Source: Sclerotiophoma versabilis (taxonomy: Eukaryota > Ascomycota > Dothideomycetes > Pleosporales > Didymellaceae). From it: a stretch of 64,000 nucleotides of DNA. Location: NCBI GenBank assembly GCA_012274445.1, contig JAAROD010000069.1, positions 1 through 64,000 on the forward strand. The letters are read 5' to 3'. The translations under genes and the position numbers were made by a program. Positions within the stretch are counted from its first letter, which is position 1; each line of letters begins with the position of its first letter. Below, in pieces: positions 1-13,771 of the stretch. The notes under the pieces were generated by a model that was given only the letters and a program-made list of their open reading frames with translations, was not told where the DNA came from and made no database searches.

Positions 1-3000
1 CTATAGCTATAAGCTAAGAAGGAAATCCTTATATAACTAGCTTAAGTATATACTTAATAATTACCTACTTTTTAGTATTAGTTAGGTTCTATAAGTTAGC
101 TATAGTATTAGTACGTAAAGGTTATCTAGTATATTATTTATATAGTATAGTTTTGAAATATTATAAATAGCTATAGTATATTTTATAAAAAGCTTAGAGT
201 TTATTCTAAGAGCTTAAACTATAAGCTATATCTAAGCTTCTTTTAATATATTTAGCTAGCGCTATTATTAAGGTATTAGTAGGAAGTAGTATTTTAGTAT
301 AGTCTTAGTAAAAGCATACTACTTACCTATATATACTACTTACCTATTAAGTATATTAATAAAGATTAAGTTATAAGTATATTCTATAATAGAGTTCTTA
401 GAAGGTAGTAGCTATATAATAAAATCTATTATAATATTTATTTATAGTACTATTAGTAGCTCTATTACTTATACCTTTCTATACTTAGTATATATACTAT
501 ACTTATTCTATTAGTACTATATATAGTTTCTAATAAACTTAGTAACTTTTTTCTTTATATTAGAAAACTTATAGTATTACTTAATAAGTTCTATAGTATA
601 AGTAATACTAAGGTATCTATATAGTATTATTATAATATCTTAAAATAACTTTTTTTTTTAAAGTTTCTTTAGTACTTACTCTAGAATATATTATTTTTAC
701 TAAACTTATATCCTAAATTAAGCTACTAAGATAGTTCTAATATTCTATTCTTATTAACTTTAAGAATAGTAAACTTATTAATTATTTTTTTACTTATAAG
801 ATTATAGTATTAGCTAAGTATATTTACTCTGCTGTTTCTTTTCCTAGTATATATAGAATCTTAAACTTATACTAACTAAGTATTTCTAACTAGTATACTT
901 ATTATTAGTTTAGAACCTTAGTAGTAGTAAAATATACTAAGTTTTATAATCTATATAAATAGTAAGTTCTAAGTAGCTTTCTATATATACTTTCTAGTAT
1001 TGTAATATATAATAATAGCTATAAGCTTCTTATTATATATATTATAATATTCTTTAGTACTATAAACTTTCTTAAATAGTAGGTAATTAGGGTACTATTA
1101 ACTATTTTATTCTTAAGTAATATATACTTCTAATACTAAATCTAAGGTATCTATCTTAAAGTATATAGGTTTACTACTTTTAAATATAATTAGTATAAGA
1201 AGCTCTATATATATACTTACTTAAGTAATTAGAAAGTATTTTCTTATACTTATTTCTACTTAAAGAGTATATTCTTCTATATAAGCCTTATAAGTAGTAA
1301 GGCCTTTATAGAATAGTTCTTAATAAAGTATTAGTTAAAGTTAATAAACCTAAGAAATTCTTAAATTCTCTTAACTATAGTAGGTATTAGCTAATTCCTT
1401 TATAACCTAGATTTTCTTTTTACTATCTTAACTCTATATCTTTCTATAATATAGCTAAGAAACTCTTACTTCTTCTTTATACTATTTATACTTTTTTAGC
1501 TTTAGCCTAAGGTTTTACTATTACTAAGTATTTTAATACTTATTATATATAGACCTTATATTCTTCTAGTATCTTACTATATACTAGAATATTATTAAGA
1601 TATACTACTACTATAATATCTAGGTATACTTATAGTATATTATTAATTAATACCTAATATACTACTAGTATATTAGTTAACCTAAATAGTATAACTATAT
1701 ACTTATAGTAACTATAAAAGGTTCTAAATACTATCTTTATTCTTTACCTTTCTTTATATGTATAAGGTTGTATACTCTATATAAGTTAAGTATAGTAAAG
1801 AACCTTACTTCTAATAACTAGTTCTATAACTTAGATATATTAAGTAGTAAATAATAATTCTTAATAGTAATATTATTTAACTTCTAGTAGTTAATATAAA
1901 GCCTTAGCTTACTATCTTTCTTTAGTATAATAGAATAGAGAATTCTACTAAGATTTAGATTTTCTAATAAATTCTTTATAGGTTCTTCTTAATATACTTA
2001 TATAATATCTTAAGCTCTTTCTTAGATAATTAGTATATAGGCCTAAAAAGTAGTTCTTTTTCTTCTTTAAGTTTAATTTTATAATTTTAAGGTTAATACT
2101 TAGGTAGTACTTTTATAGATAACTCTTCTTTAAATATCTAGGTATACTATCTATATATATCTAGTATACTAGAAGGTATACTTTTATTCTTCTTAACTAT
2201 TATAGAAGAGCTTTCTTTATTTATATAGTTAACTACTCTATTTTAGTACGTTTTATATATTAAAAGAATATTATTAATCTTCTTTTTATTTACTAGTTAT
2301 AGTATGCACTGTATAGGCTTTAATATATTAGTACTATATTTATATTATATTAATAAAAGTTATTTCTATATCTAGTTTACTTCTAGATTATACTTTTATA
2401 ACTAAGAAAGTTCTAGTATAATATTATATATAGTTTTTATAAAGATATTTAGTATTAGTTTCTTATAGTGCCTTTATATTTCTAGAGAAGCTACTATTAC
2501 TTTATATATAATATATAGCTCTTCTAGTATTAATTCTCTATTAGCTACTTAGAGTAAATAGGTGTATTTCTTTATATATAGTATAAGACCTACTTAGTAT
2601 ATTACTATCTAGAATATATAGTTTACCTATACTTCTAAGTCTAAGAGTACTAATAATACTACTTTATTTAACTTTATAGGTAGTCTAATAAGTAAGCTAT
2701 TTCTAATAGTATTAAGAGATTACTTAGTAGAGTACTCTTTTAGTACTTATTTAAAAAAGTCTCTTTATTACTAAATCTATAGATAATCTTACTACCTTTA
2801 TATAGCTTATAGTTTAGGTTAAAGTAATACTACTAGTATAGGTTATAGTAAGAGCTATTAATAACTAATTATATATATATTATTACTTAGTAATTATCTA
2901 TACCTAGAATATATAGCTTAGAATATTTATTCTAGAAGTATATTTTATATATATTATTCTTATAATTATACTATTATTTTCTATATATAGTACTAGAAGT

Positions 3001-5323
3001 AAAGAACTATTTTATTTTTAGTTTTTCTAATTTATATATATAATAGGCGTTGTATATATATACTATCTATCTTAGTTTCTTATAATTTAGATTTTAGTAG
3101 TTTAAGGTATACTCTAGTTATAGGTTTAGAAGTAATACTAGCTTTCTATTAAAGTTAGGCTTATTTCTACTTTAGTTATTTTTTACTTATTACTTAAGCT
3201 TCTATTATATAGTATAGTTACTAGCACTAAGTTTATTAAAATTATATTTCTACTAATTCTATTAGAATTTACTTAGGTTATTAACCTATTATTATTCTAT
3301 ATAAGTTTAAAGTGCTATTTATTATAGTTTCTTATTAATACTCTTAGTAATCTAATTATAGTTCTTCTAAAAGGTAGTATTATTATCTTAGATTTCTTAA
3401 TATACTAGTTCTATATCTATACGCTAGTTAAACTCTTATAATTTTAGATTATACTAATTCTCTTTAGTATTAGAAGTATAGATAATACCTTTATTTACTT
3501 TTTATCTAGCTGTATTATATAGTTATTAGAATATTATAGGCTACTTATATCTATATACTTTTACTTCTTATTTATATACTTATTCTATCTATACTAATAG
3601 TTATTCTATTAGGTCTTATAGGTGCTACTACTATTTATTTAACTCTTAGTATAGTATAGGTGCTTAGCTTTAGATATTCTATATATTCTTATTAGATAGT
3701 ATAATATAATTATTATTAGATTAAGTCTTAGAGTCTTCTATAAGACGCTCTATATTATTAGTAAGAATTTTCTATTTATTACTAGTATTTATATTTTTAT
3801 AGGTAAGTATATTAAGGTATTAAACTACCTTATTCTTTAATTAATAATTCTTAGCATAGTAGCCTTACTTACTATAACTATAATAAGTTATACTAGACTT
3901 ATCCTTTCTGTTACTACTCTTACTTTTCTAGTTCTATCTTAGTTCTAGTTCTTTATTAATATTAGATAGGTCTATAGCCTCTAGTCTATAGTAACTACTA
4001 CTAGTACTATTATACACCTAGTGTTTAGTATTTAGCTAGTAGTAATTACCTCTATAGTATTCTTAGTTAAGGTTATTATACTATAGGTTATATAGAGGTA
4101 AGTAAGTAGTATAAGCTATTACTTATACTTATAGGTTCTCTTATAATTTCTGTTATAGTTTATATAGCTTAATATTAATATTAATTACTATATTAACTAG
4201 AGAGTTAAAGTTATTAGTAGATATAGTAGTCTATATTAATTCCTTCTTTTATATAGCTTTAATTCTTATTAGAATATTATTATTAATATAGTGTTGTTCT
4301 AGCTAGTATACGTAGCTAGCTGCTAAAACTTAGCAGTATAGTTAGTAGCTAATATAGTTTACTTAATATATTAGATATTATAATATATAATAGTTAGTTT
4401 ATTATATACTCTAAATACTTAGTATATCTATTTCTTAAATAGGTTAAAGTTCTTAATCTATATATTAATATTAGTAGACGTTTTTTTTCTATAGTAATAT
4501 TAGAGAAAGAGTTTAATCTATATAAATATATAATTCTTTATAAATATAGAGATAAGTAATATAAACTTCTTTTTAGAAATATACTCTTCTTAGAATATAA
4601 AGAAAATATTAAATTTAATAAGCTAGTCTTCTAGTTTCTTATAAGTACTATTAAAGGTCTTAGGTTTAGCTACTAGGTATATACTTATAGACGCAGAAAT
4701 TATTATACCTCTATTTAATTCTTTATCTATATTAAGGTTATTATTAATATAGTTGTATAATATATTAAAGTTACTAGAAGTAGTATATAATTCTAAAGTA
4801 GTACTTATCTTTAAAGGTGTTTAAAGTATTAAGGTTAGACTTTTAAGTAAAGCTTATAAGCACTATTTATATTAGTTCTTAGAAATAAGCGCTAGTATAG
4901 AATAATCTATAAGAATTAAGAGTATTATCTAGTAAAACACTATAATAATAGAAGTAATAATAAGTAGTATAGAGTAGACTATCTAGCTTAAGAGTTAAGG
5001 TTAAGATTCTAAAGATAAACTTAATTAACTAAGTTAAATATAAACTATAAGAGTTATATTTCTACTAACTATATACTTACTAGGAGATAATACTTATTAA
5101 TAAGTAACTAGAGTTAGTCTAATAAGATATATAGTATTACTTATTAATTAGTAATAATATATAATACTTATTAATAAGTAGGTTATATATATTATACTTA
5201 CTAATAAGTATGTTACGTAACTATATAAAGAGAGATTCTTCTAGGCTCTGCCCTAGCTTATAGGTAAGAGCTCTAGTTAGCTACTTAATTACTGTGCTGC
5301 TTTATCTATATAGGATTATAATA
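1..5323 (-). mobile_element. Gypsy-type LTR retrotransposon, copy A (RIPed, left end outside window)
   Basis: The element reads on the minus strand. Its 5' LTR is at 4,827-5,323. Next comes a gag-like region in which a CX2CX4HX4C zinc knuckle can still be recognised near 3,845-3,890 (Cys and His codons now read as Tyr-type TAT/TAC), and then a reverse-transcriptase-like region at about 1,560-2,060 with the fold-conserved Leu-Ser-Lys start and a YLD-type motif. Every domain is full of stops from RIP. The rest of pol and the 3' LTR should lie left of the window. Positions about 1,570-4,826 are closely repeated at 5,324-9,071 (copy B). Assignment to Gypsy rests on domain order and the RT-like pattern, so the family is likely but not proven. 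Confidence 0.72.
4827..5323 (-). repeat. LTR of copy A (RIPed)
   Basis: This segment aligns by eye along its length, in reverse, with the un-RIPed solo LTR at 31,099-31,597. Differences are almost all C-to-T or G-to-A. The LTR ends TGTT..AACA have become TATT..AATA-like. The palindromic repeats of the LTR appear here as cttattaataag motifs. Confidence 0.8.
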
Positions 5324-8300
5324 CTTACTATATACTAGAATATTATTAAGGTATACTACTACTATAATATCTAGGTATACTTATAGTATATTATTAATTA
5401 ATACCTAATATACTACTAGTATATTAGTTAGCCTTAATAGTATAACTATATACTTATAATAACTATAATAGGTTCTAAATACTATTTTCTATTCTTTACT
5501 TTTTATTATATATATAAAGTTATATACTTTATATAAGTTAAGTATAGTAAAGAACTTAACTTTTAATAACTAATTCTATAGTTTAGATATATTAAGTAGT
5601 AGATAATAATTTTTAATAGTAATATTATTTAGCTTCTAGTAGTTAATATAAAGGCTAAAGCTTTAGCTTACTATCTTTCTTTAGTATAAATAGAATAGAG
5701 AATTCTACTAGAGATTTAGATTTTTTAATAAATTCTTTTATAAGGTTCTTTATAATATACTTATATAGTATCTTAAGCTCTTTCTTAGATAGCTAATATA
5801 TAGGCCTAAAGAGTAGTTCTTTTTCTTTCTTAAGTTTAATCTTATAATTCTAATATTAATACTTAGGTAGTACTTTTATAGATAACTCTTCTTTAAATAT
5901 CTAGGTATACTATCTATATATATCTAATATACTAGAAGGTATACTCTTATTCTTCTTAACTATTATAGAAGAGCTTTCTTTATTTATATAGTTATCTACT
6001 TTATCTTAGTATATTTTATATATTAAAGAGATATTATTAATCTTCTTCTTATTTACTAGCTATAATATATACTATATAGGCTTTAATATATTAGTACTAT
6101 ATTTATATTATATTAATAAAAGTTATTTCTATATCTAGTTTACTTCTAGATTATACCTTTATAACTAAAGAAGTTCTAGTATAATATTATATATAGCCTT
6201 TATAAAGATATTTTAGGTTAATTTTTTATAGTACCTCTATATTTCTAGATAGGCTGCTATTACTTTATATATAATATATAGCTCTTCTAGTATTAATTCT
6301 CTATTAGCTACTTAGAGTAAGTAGGTGTATTTCTTTATATATAGTATAAGACCTACTTAGTATATTACTATCTAGAATATATAGTTTACCTATACTTCTA
6401 AGTCTAAAAGTACTAATAATACTACTCTATTTAACTTTATAGGTAGTCTAATAAGTAAGCTATTTCTAACAGTATTAAGAAATTACTTAGTAAAGTACTC
6501 TTTTAGTACTTATTTAAAAAAGTTTCTTTATTACTAAATCTATAGATAATCTTACTACCTTTATATAGCTTATAGTTTAGGTTAAAGTAATACTACTAAT
6601 ATAGATTATAATAGAAGCTATTAATAATAAATTATATATATATAATTTCTTAATAGTTATCTATACCTAGAAAGTATAGCTTAAAGTACTTATTCTAGAA
6701 GTATATCTTATATATATTATTTTTATAATTATACTATTATTTTCTATATATAGAACTAGAAGTTAGAAACTATCTTTTTTCTAGCTTTTTTAATTTATAT
6801 ATATAACAGGCGTTATATATATATACTATCTATAATAACTTTCTATAATTTTAATTTTAGTAGTCTAAGGTATACTCTAGTTATAGGTTTAGAAGTAATA
6901 CCAGCTTTCTATTAAAGTTAGGCTTACTTCTACTTTAGTTATTTTCTACTTATTATTTAAGCTTTTATTATATAGTATAGTTACTAGTACTAAGCTTATT
7001 AAAATTATATTTTAACTAATTCTATTAGAATTTACTTAGATTATTAACCTATTATTATTCTATATAAGTCTAGAGTGCTAACTATTATAGTTTCTTATTA
7101 ATACCCTTAGTAATCTAATTATAGTTTTCTTAAAAGGTAGTATTATTATCTTAGAACTCTTAATATACTAACTCTACTTTAGTATATTTATTAGATTTAT
7201 ATATATCTTTATTATACTAACTTTCTTTAATATTAGAAGTATAAATAGTACCTCTATCTACTTCTTATCTAGTAGTATTATATAGTTATTAGAATATAGG
7301 TTACTTATATCTATATACTTTTAATCTCTATTTATATACTTATTCTATTTATTCTAATGGTTATTTAATTAGCTTCTATAGATACTTCTACTATTTATCT
7401 AACTCTTAGTATATTATAGGTGCTTAGCTTTAAATATTCTATATATTCTTATTAAATAGTTTAATATAGTTATTATTAGATCTAGTCTTAGAGTCTTCTA
7501 TAAGACACTTTATATTATTAGTAAGAACTTTTTATTTATTACTAGTATTTATATTCTTATAGGTAAGTATAGTAAGCTATTAAACTACCTTATTCTTAGA
7601 TTAATAGTTCTTAGTATAGTAGCCTAGTTTACTATAACTATAATAAGTTATACTAGACTTATTCTTTCTATTACTACTCTTATTTTTCTTATTCTATCTT
7701 AGTTCTAGTTCTTTATTAATATTAGATAGGTCTATAGCTTCTAGTCTATAGTAACTATAACTAGTACTATTATATATATAATACTTAGTATTTAGCTAGT
7801 AGTAGTTACTTCTATAGTTTTCTTAGTTAAGGTTATTATACTATAGACTATATAAAAGTAGGTAAGTATTATAAGCTAGTGTTTATTCTTATAGGTTCTT
7901 CTATAGTTCCTGCTATAGTTTATATAGTTTAATATTAATATTAATTACTATTATATAGCTAGAAAAGGCCTACTTAGTAGCCTAAATTTAGAGTAAGAAT
8001 ATATATATATATTTACTCTATTTTAGCTATAATAGTTATAAGCCTAAATTCTAATACTGTATAAGTAGAGGCTATGTAGATTTAAAGTTAAGTAGGTAAC
8101 TAAAGCTAAGGTAACTAGTAGTAATAATCTCTATTATACTTACCTAAGTTATTACTATAGCTACTAGGTACTAGAATAGTATAGTAGGCTAGATAGATAT
8201 TAGGCCTATCTTTACTATAAAAGTCTAAGAGACTTTTAGCTATAACTCTGTAGGTATATAGCTAGCTTTACTATATAGTCTCTACTTTTAAGCTATTTCT

Positions 8301-9071
8301 CTACCTTTAAGCTATTTCTCTACCTTTAATATAAGAGAGTATATTATATAGCTAGAGAAGGCCTACTTAGTAGCCTAAATTTAGAGTATAAATATATATA
8401 TATCTTTACTCTATTTTAGCTATAATAATTACTATATTAACTAGAGTGTTAAAGTTATTAGTAGATATAGTAGTCTATATTAGTTTCTTCTTAACTTATA
8501 GTTTTAATTCTTATTAGAATATTATTATTAATATAGTATTGTCCTAGCTAGTTTACGTAGCTAGCTACTAGAACTTAGTAGTATAGTTAGTAGCTAATAT
8601 AGTTTACTTAATATATTAGATGTTATAATATATAATAGTTAGTTTATTATATACTCTAAATACTTAGTATATTTATTTTCTAATTAGGTTAAAGTCTTTA
8701 ATCTATATATAAATATTAGTAGATATTTCTTCTCTATAGTAATACTAGATAAAGAGTTTAATCTATATAAATATATAATTCTTTATAAATATAGGAATAA
8801 GTATTATATACTTTTTTATAGAAATATATTCTTTCTAGAATATAAAAAAGAGGTTAAACTTAATAAGCTAGTTTTTTAGTTTTTTATAAGTACTATTAAA
8901 GGTCTTAGGCTTAGCTACTAGGTATATACTTATAAATATAAAGGTTATTATACTTCTATTTAATTCTTTATTTAAATTAAGGTTATTATTAATATAGTTG
9001 TATAACGTGTTAGAGTTACTAGAAGTAGTATAGAATTCTAAAGTAGTACTTATCTTAAGAGGTATTTAAAG
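5324..9071 (-). mobile_element. Gypsy-type LTR retrotransposon, copy B (RIPed, split by copy A)
   Basis: This repeats copy A from its reverse-transcriptase region (5,330 matches about 1,575) through the zinc knuckle (about 7,610-7,660) to the gag/LTR junction. It is cut off abruptly at 5,324, exactly where the LTR of copy A ends, so copy A most simply jumped into copy B and the rest of B lies beyond the left edge. A 479-bp insertion at 7,949-8,427 is absent from copy A. Its LTR follows at 9,072. All coding frames are destroyed by RIP. Confidence 0.72.
7949..8427. mobile_element. TRIM-like miniature LTR element
   Basis: Two direct repeats of about 86 bp (7,949-8,034 and 8,342-8,427) flank about 307 bp with no coding capacity. 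They begin TATTATATAG and end CTATAATA, which fits TG..CA ends after RIP. The insertion is flanked by the 5-bp duplication ATTAC (7,944-7,948 and 8,428-8,432), and the empty site is preserved in copy A near 4,190-4,200. A purine-rich run (about 8,331-8,340) stands just before the right repeat, where a polypurine tract is expected. This is the structure of a terminal-repeat retrotransposon in miniature. Confidence 0.78.
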
Positions 9072-9590
9072 TGTTAAAGTTATACTTTTAAGTAAAGCTT
9101 ATAAGTACTATTTCTATTAGTTCTTAGAGATTAGTACTAGTATAGAAAGGTCTATAAGAGTTAGAGTTATTAACTAGTAAAATAGTATAATAATAGAGAG
9201 TTATAATAAGTAGTATAGAGTAGACTATCTAGCTTAAGAGTTAGAGGTTAAGATTCTAAAAATAAACTTAATTAACTAAGTTAAATATAAAATATAAGAG
9301 TTATATTTCTATATACTATATATTAATAAATATTCTAGAAAGGTTCTAATATTCTAGTATTATTCTAACCTAGTATATTATAAAATATTATAGAATTTCT
9401 TAGAATATATATAATATATTCTATTATAGCATTCTACTAAGAAATTAAAATAAATAGAGTTATATATTATTAGTTTCTATATTACTAACCTTCTTAAAGA
9501 CTATTAGGTTGTCTCTAAGTATTATAAATTCTTCTTTTTCTTATCTTCTACTATACTACCTCTAAAGGTTTATAATACTACCTATAGTAC
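9072..9590 (-). repeat. LTR of copy B, variant with a replaced U3 segment (RIPed)
   Basis: Positions 9,072-9,325 match the copy A LTR. From about 9,326 the sequence switches to a roughly 260-bp segment that recurs at about 28,790-29,045 inside another LTR of the same family. In that second copy the normal LTR resumes afterwards, so the segment is a replacement within the LTR rather than flanking DNA. Here the LTR breaks off at about 9,590. Confidence 0.6.
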
Positions 9591-9599
9591 TATAGATAA

Positions 9600-10640
9600 A
9601 TATTATAATAGATTTTATTATATAACTACTAATTACTAAGAACTCTATTATAGAATATTCATATAACTTAATCTTTATTATAGTAGACTAAGTTATTAAG
9701 TATACTAAGATAATACTATTTAGATATAGCTATACTATATAGTAGTTAGCTATAGTACTTATTTACTAGATTATTTACTACTATAGAATACCTAAATTAA
9801 TTATTAGTAATAGAGATAGGCTTTTTATATTAAACTATTATACTATTATACTTACTATATTAGGTACTAAGAAAAAGCTATCTACAGCCTATTATCTATA
9901 GATATATAAATAAATAGAAAGAATAAATTAGACTATAGAAATATACCTTTAAATCTATAGTAACTAGTAATAAGATAACTAGGTTATACTTTTACTTATA
10001 GTATAGATTATATATAATAATAAGTTATTAAAAGTTATAAGTATAATACTATTCTTTATAAACTATAGAAGATACCTATATCTCTTTACTTAATCTCTTA
10101 ATTACTCTATTTAGACAGGATTAGTAATAGCTTTAGTAGTTAGACTAAAGAAAGTATACTAGAAATTACTTAAAAATATTATATAAGCTTAAATATAAGC
10201 TCCTTTATATATTAACTAAAAATAAAAAATAGTACCTTAGCTAAAAAAGAGAAATAAAATATATCTTCTTATAAAAAATATTAGAATATAAAGAATAATA
10301 AAAAAACTAAATAAGGTTAAGATTAGACTATTCTTTATTTTTAAATAAGTTAGCCTAGTTAACTATAAACTTAAGCTATCTAAGAATATAAAGATCTATT
10401 TAGTATTCTATATTTTATTATTAGATCCTACTAACCTAAGAATACTAATCTAGATAGACTTCTACTACTAAGGCTAATAGTAATAATAAGTAGAAAGTTA
10501 AAAAATTAATAATATATTAGAGAACTAAGAAAGGTACTTAGTACCTAGTTAAGTAGTTAGAATACCTAGAATTAAAGAATATATAAGAACTTCTAATATA
10601 CCTTATAAACTACTACTAATAAGTATAAAAGTACTATAAT
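9600..10640 (+). mobile_element. Chromovirus-type Gypsy pol remnant (integrase and chromodomain)
   Basis: Reading forward, the RIPed sequence keeps the layout of a retroviral-type integrase core at about 9,670-9,950. It includes the stretch around the second catalytic Asp (Ile-Ile-Ser-x-Arg-Asp-Arg, about 9,797-9,820) and the Leu-Ser-Thr-Ala-Tyr segment with its following Gln/Thr/Asp/Gly pattern (about 9,880-9,945). A chromodomain-like tail lies at about 10,470-10,610. The order integrase then chromodomain is typical of fungal chromoviral Gypsy elements. Stops interrupt every frame. It is opposite in orientation to copies A and B and may be a different family. Confidence 0.6.
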
Positions 10641-11495
10641 TTATAATAGATTTCTTAATAAGCCTAAAAGTAGCCTAGGTTATAAGTAAGGTATATATAC
10701 CTATTAATAATACTAAATAATCTATCTTCTTAGTAAGATTTAGTTCTTCTAATTTAGCTATTTTATTTTCTATATATAGTAATTTTTACTATATATAATT
10801 CTTAGCCTATTTTAGAATTTTTTTATTCTATAATAATTACCTAATAATAGTTACTAATAAAGTCTTATCTTCTTCTACCTTCTTTTTATACTCTTTATAA
10901 GTATAATCTAGTAACTTCTATAATATATTAATATAAGGCTTTTTAGCCTTTATAGATTTAGTATACTTTAAATACTTTATAGTATTTAGTATAATATAGT
11001 ACTTATAGCCTTTAAAGAAGTAATAGTTATAAGAACTTTAGTAGAAGTATTAGCTTAATAAATTTCTAAACTAAAGTAAAAACTATAGGTATAAAGAAAT
11101 ATCTTAAAATACTAGTTACTAGATATAGAGATAAGCTTAGTTTTATATAAGCCTAGATTCTAGTTATATAGTTTAAGAATAAACTTAAAGAAGAAGAAGA
11201 ATAGTATTATAATTCTATGCAGATAAAGTAGTATAGTAATTAAGTAGCTAACTAAAGCTCTTACCTATAAGCTAGAAGTAGAGTTAGAAAGAATCTCTCT
11301 TTATATATATATATATTATACTTATTAATAAGTATAATATATATAATATACTTATTAATAAGTATTATATATTACTACTTATTAGTAAGTAATACTATAT
11401 ATTTTATTAGACTAACTCTAGTTACTTATTAATAAGTACTATCTTCTATTAAAAATATAGTATATAGAAATACTACTCTTATAGTATTATATTTA

Positions 11496-13771
11496 ATATA
11501 CTCTATAAGTAAAAGAATTAATAAGTAAGAGAATTACTTTTACTAAGCCTATACTAAAGTACTCTTTTTATACTAATATCTAGGCTAGTAAATAGGTTTA
11601 GTCTTTACTTTTCTTATTAGGCTTCTAGCTACCTAACTAGAAGAGATAGCCTATAGGTATATATAATTTAATAGAGGTATATAGCGTAGTACTATAAAAT
11701 AAGCTCTAATTTATTTAATTTAGTTAAGTATTAATTAAGTTTTAGAGGGTACCTAGTAAATTACTAGGTAGAGGTTAGGTACTAGTAATATTACTAAATA
11801 GAAGTAATATTACTTCTTATAGCTTAGTAGTTATAAAAATCTTTTATATTATAGAATAGTAGGTTATAGTAGAAGCTTTCTAGACTAACTAGAATTCTAA
11901 AATTTAGTTAAGGTTTAATAAAGTAATTAAGGTTATAATAGAGACCTAGCAGAGTAACCTAACCTCTACCTCTTTACTAGCCTACTAATATCTTAATAAT
12001 AACCTATTATTAATACGTCTTTAGAAGCTTAGATATAGCTTATACTCTAGGCTCTTAAATAAGATATAACTTTTTCTTAGTAATATACAATAGCTATCTA
12101 TAGAGTTTCTTAAGCTATACTAAGTAAATAATATATAGAATAACCTTTATATACTAATTTTATAGCTAACTTATAGAAGCTAGATAATAATTAAAAGAAA
12201 GTAATTATTAAATATATTCTTAAGCTGAACCTGTAAGAATTTAGCCTCTAGCTAGTAAATATAGCTACTATAGCTAATTCTCTATATACTAAGTATAATT
12301 TAGGCTCTATTAGTATAAACTAGCCTAGTACGTTTATTAAGTATTAACTAGAGCTTAAAGTAAAGTTTAATTATAAGTATAACTATAAGTAAGCTCTTTA
12401 TAAGAATTTAAAGGTTATATAAGGCTAGTTTAGCCTAGTAGCTAATATTAAAGCTAAGTATAGTATCTAGAATAATAATACCTTTAACTTTAATAAGACT
12501 AGCTTTAAAATAGGTGTTATATTAATAAAGATAGTTATTATAATTTTAGAGTAATAATAATAGCTAAAAGTAGTCTAGCTAGGTAATAAAAAGTAGATAA
12601 TAGTTATATAAGGTATTAATACTAAAAATTAAGCTATTCTACTCTTTATTATCTTTAAAGTATACTACTACCTTTCTAGCTAGTATAAAGAGAAAAACCT
12701 ACTCTAGAATTAGGTTATTAGAGTTTCTAGTAATAGCTAGACTACTAATAACCTTAGTCTTAAGTAGTTAAAGTACTTTAATATATATATAAAGAAGTAT
12801 ACTATTAGTACCTACTAACTACTAGTTATTAATAGCTATAAGAGCTATAACTTACTTAAATTCTAGTAATACTATAAGGATAATAAGATTATTACTATAT
12901 ATATACCTTTTTACTTATTATACCTTCTATAGCTACTTAATATAGGTTATTTTACTTCTTTAAAGAAAGTATATAGGTACTAAGCTAAAATACTTATATA
13001 TAACTAGATTATCTACCTTATAAAGACTAAGTTTCTTTTATACTTTAAAATAGCTTATAATATAGTCTTTACTTCTAGTAATATCTAAGAAGAGTTCTAA
13101 AGTACTTAATTAGTTCTTTTTAACCTAGAATAGGCTATTTTAACTCTTAATATAAAGCTGCAGACTTTATTACTACTACTTTCTACTAATAATAAGCTTT
13201 AGTAGTTATAAACCTCTAGTAATACTCTAGAATTTAGTTTATAATTAACTCTAATTTAAGAGAAGTATAAAAAGTAGTAAAGTAGCTTACTAAATTCTTT
13301 TCTTAGTATACTTAAGCACTATATAAAAGAAGAAGTAATTTTATTCTATAAGCTAGTTTTAGCCTAATAGAAGATTAGTAAGCTTTAAGTAGCTAATAAA
13401 GCTACTATATAATAAAAATTATATAAAAGAAAGTAGGTATTAAAGAAGAGAACTCTAATAGTCAGAGATAGGTAGTAATTAGCAGCTCTAAAGAAGTTTA
13501 GGGCGCATAGTAATAGAAAGAAGCTAAAGAAGTAAGTACACGCTAAAGAGAGTAAACTATTCTAATAATACTATAAATAGTATAACTAAATAGAATATAA
13601 TATATAAATATATAAGAATAAGATAAAAGAAGTATCTAAGTAATATTATAGCTTATTTTACCTTATATAGCACTAATTTATAGTATTTTAGGCTATAATA
13701 AAGAGAAGTTTAGTAGAGGCTTAGTAAAAGTAATTCTCTTACCTATTAATTATTTTACCTATAGAGTACTT
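11496..13771 (+). mobile_element. Fot1/Pogo DNA transposon, copy 1 (RIPed)
   Basis: The element is bounded by TA on both sides and by terminal inverted repeats (ATATACTCTATAAG... at left, ...TATAGAGTACTT at right) that match the un-RIPed end of the copy at 19,172-21,354. Between them is a forward DDE transposase frame destroyed by RIP, including the C-terminal Lys/Arg-rich segment and the CCHC-like tail at about 13,480-13,680. It lies inside an LTR and itself carries a 402-bp MITE at 11,582-11,983. Confidence 0.75.
11582..11983. mobile_element. Non-autonomous TIR element (MITE) inside Pogo copy 1
   Basis: A 402-bp insertion begins AGGCTAGTAAA and ends TTTACTAGCCT, an 11-bp perfect inverted repeat. 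It is flanked by the 10-bp duplication ACTAATATCT (11,572-11,581 and 11,984-11,993). The Pogo copies at 19,172 and 29,439 have the single, uninterrupted site. A 9-10 bp duplication suggests Mutator-like mobilisation. It has no coding capacity. Confidence 0.78.
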
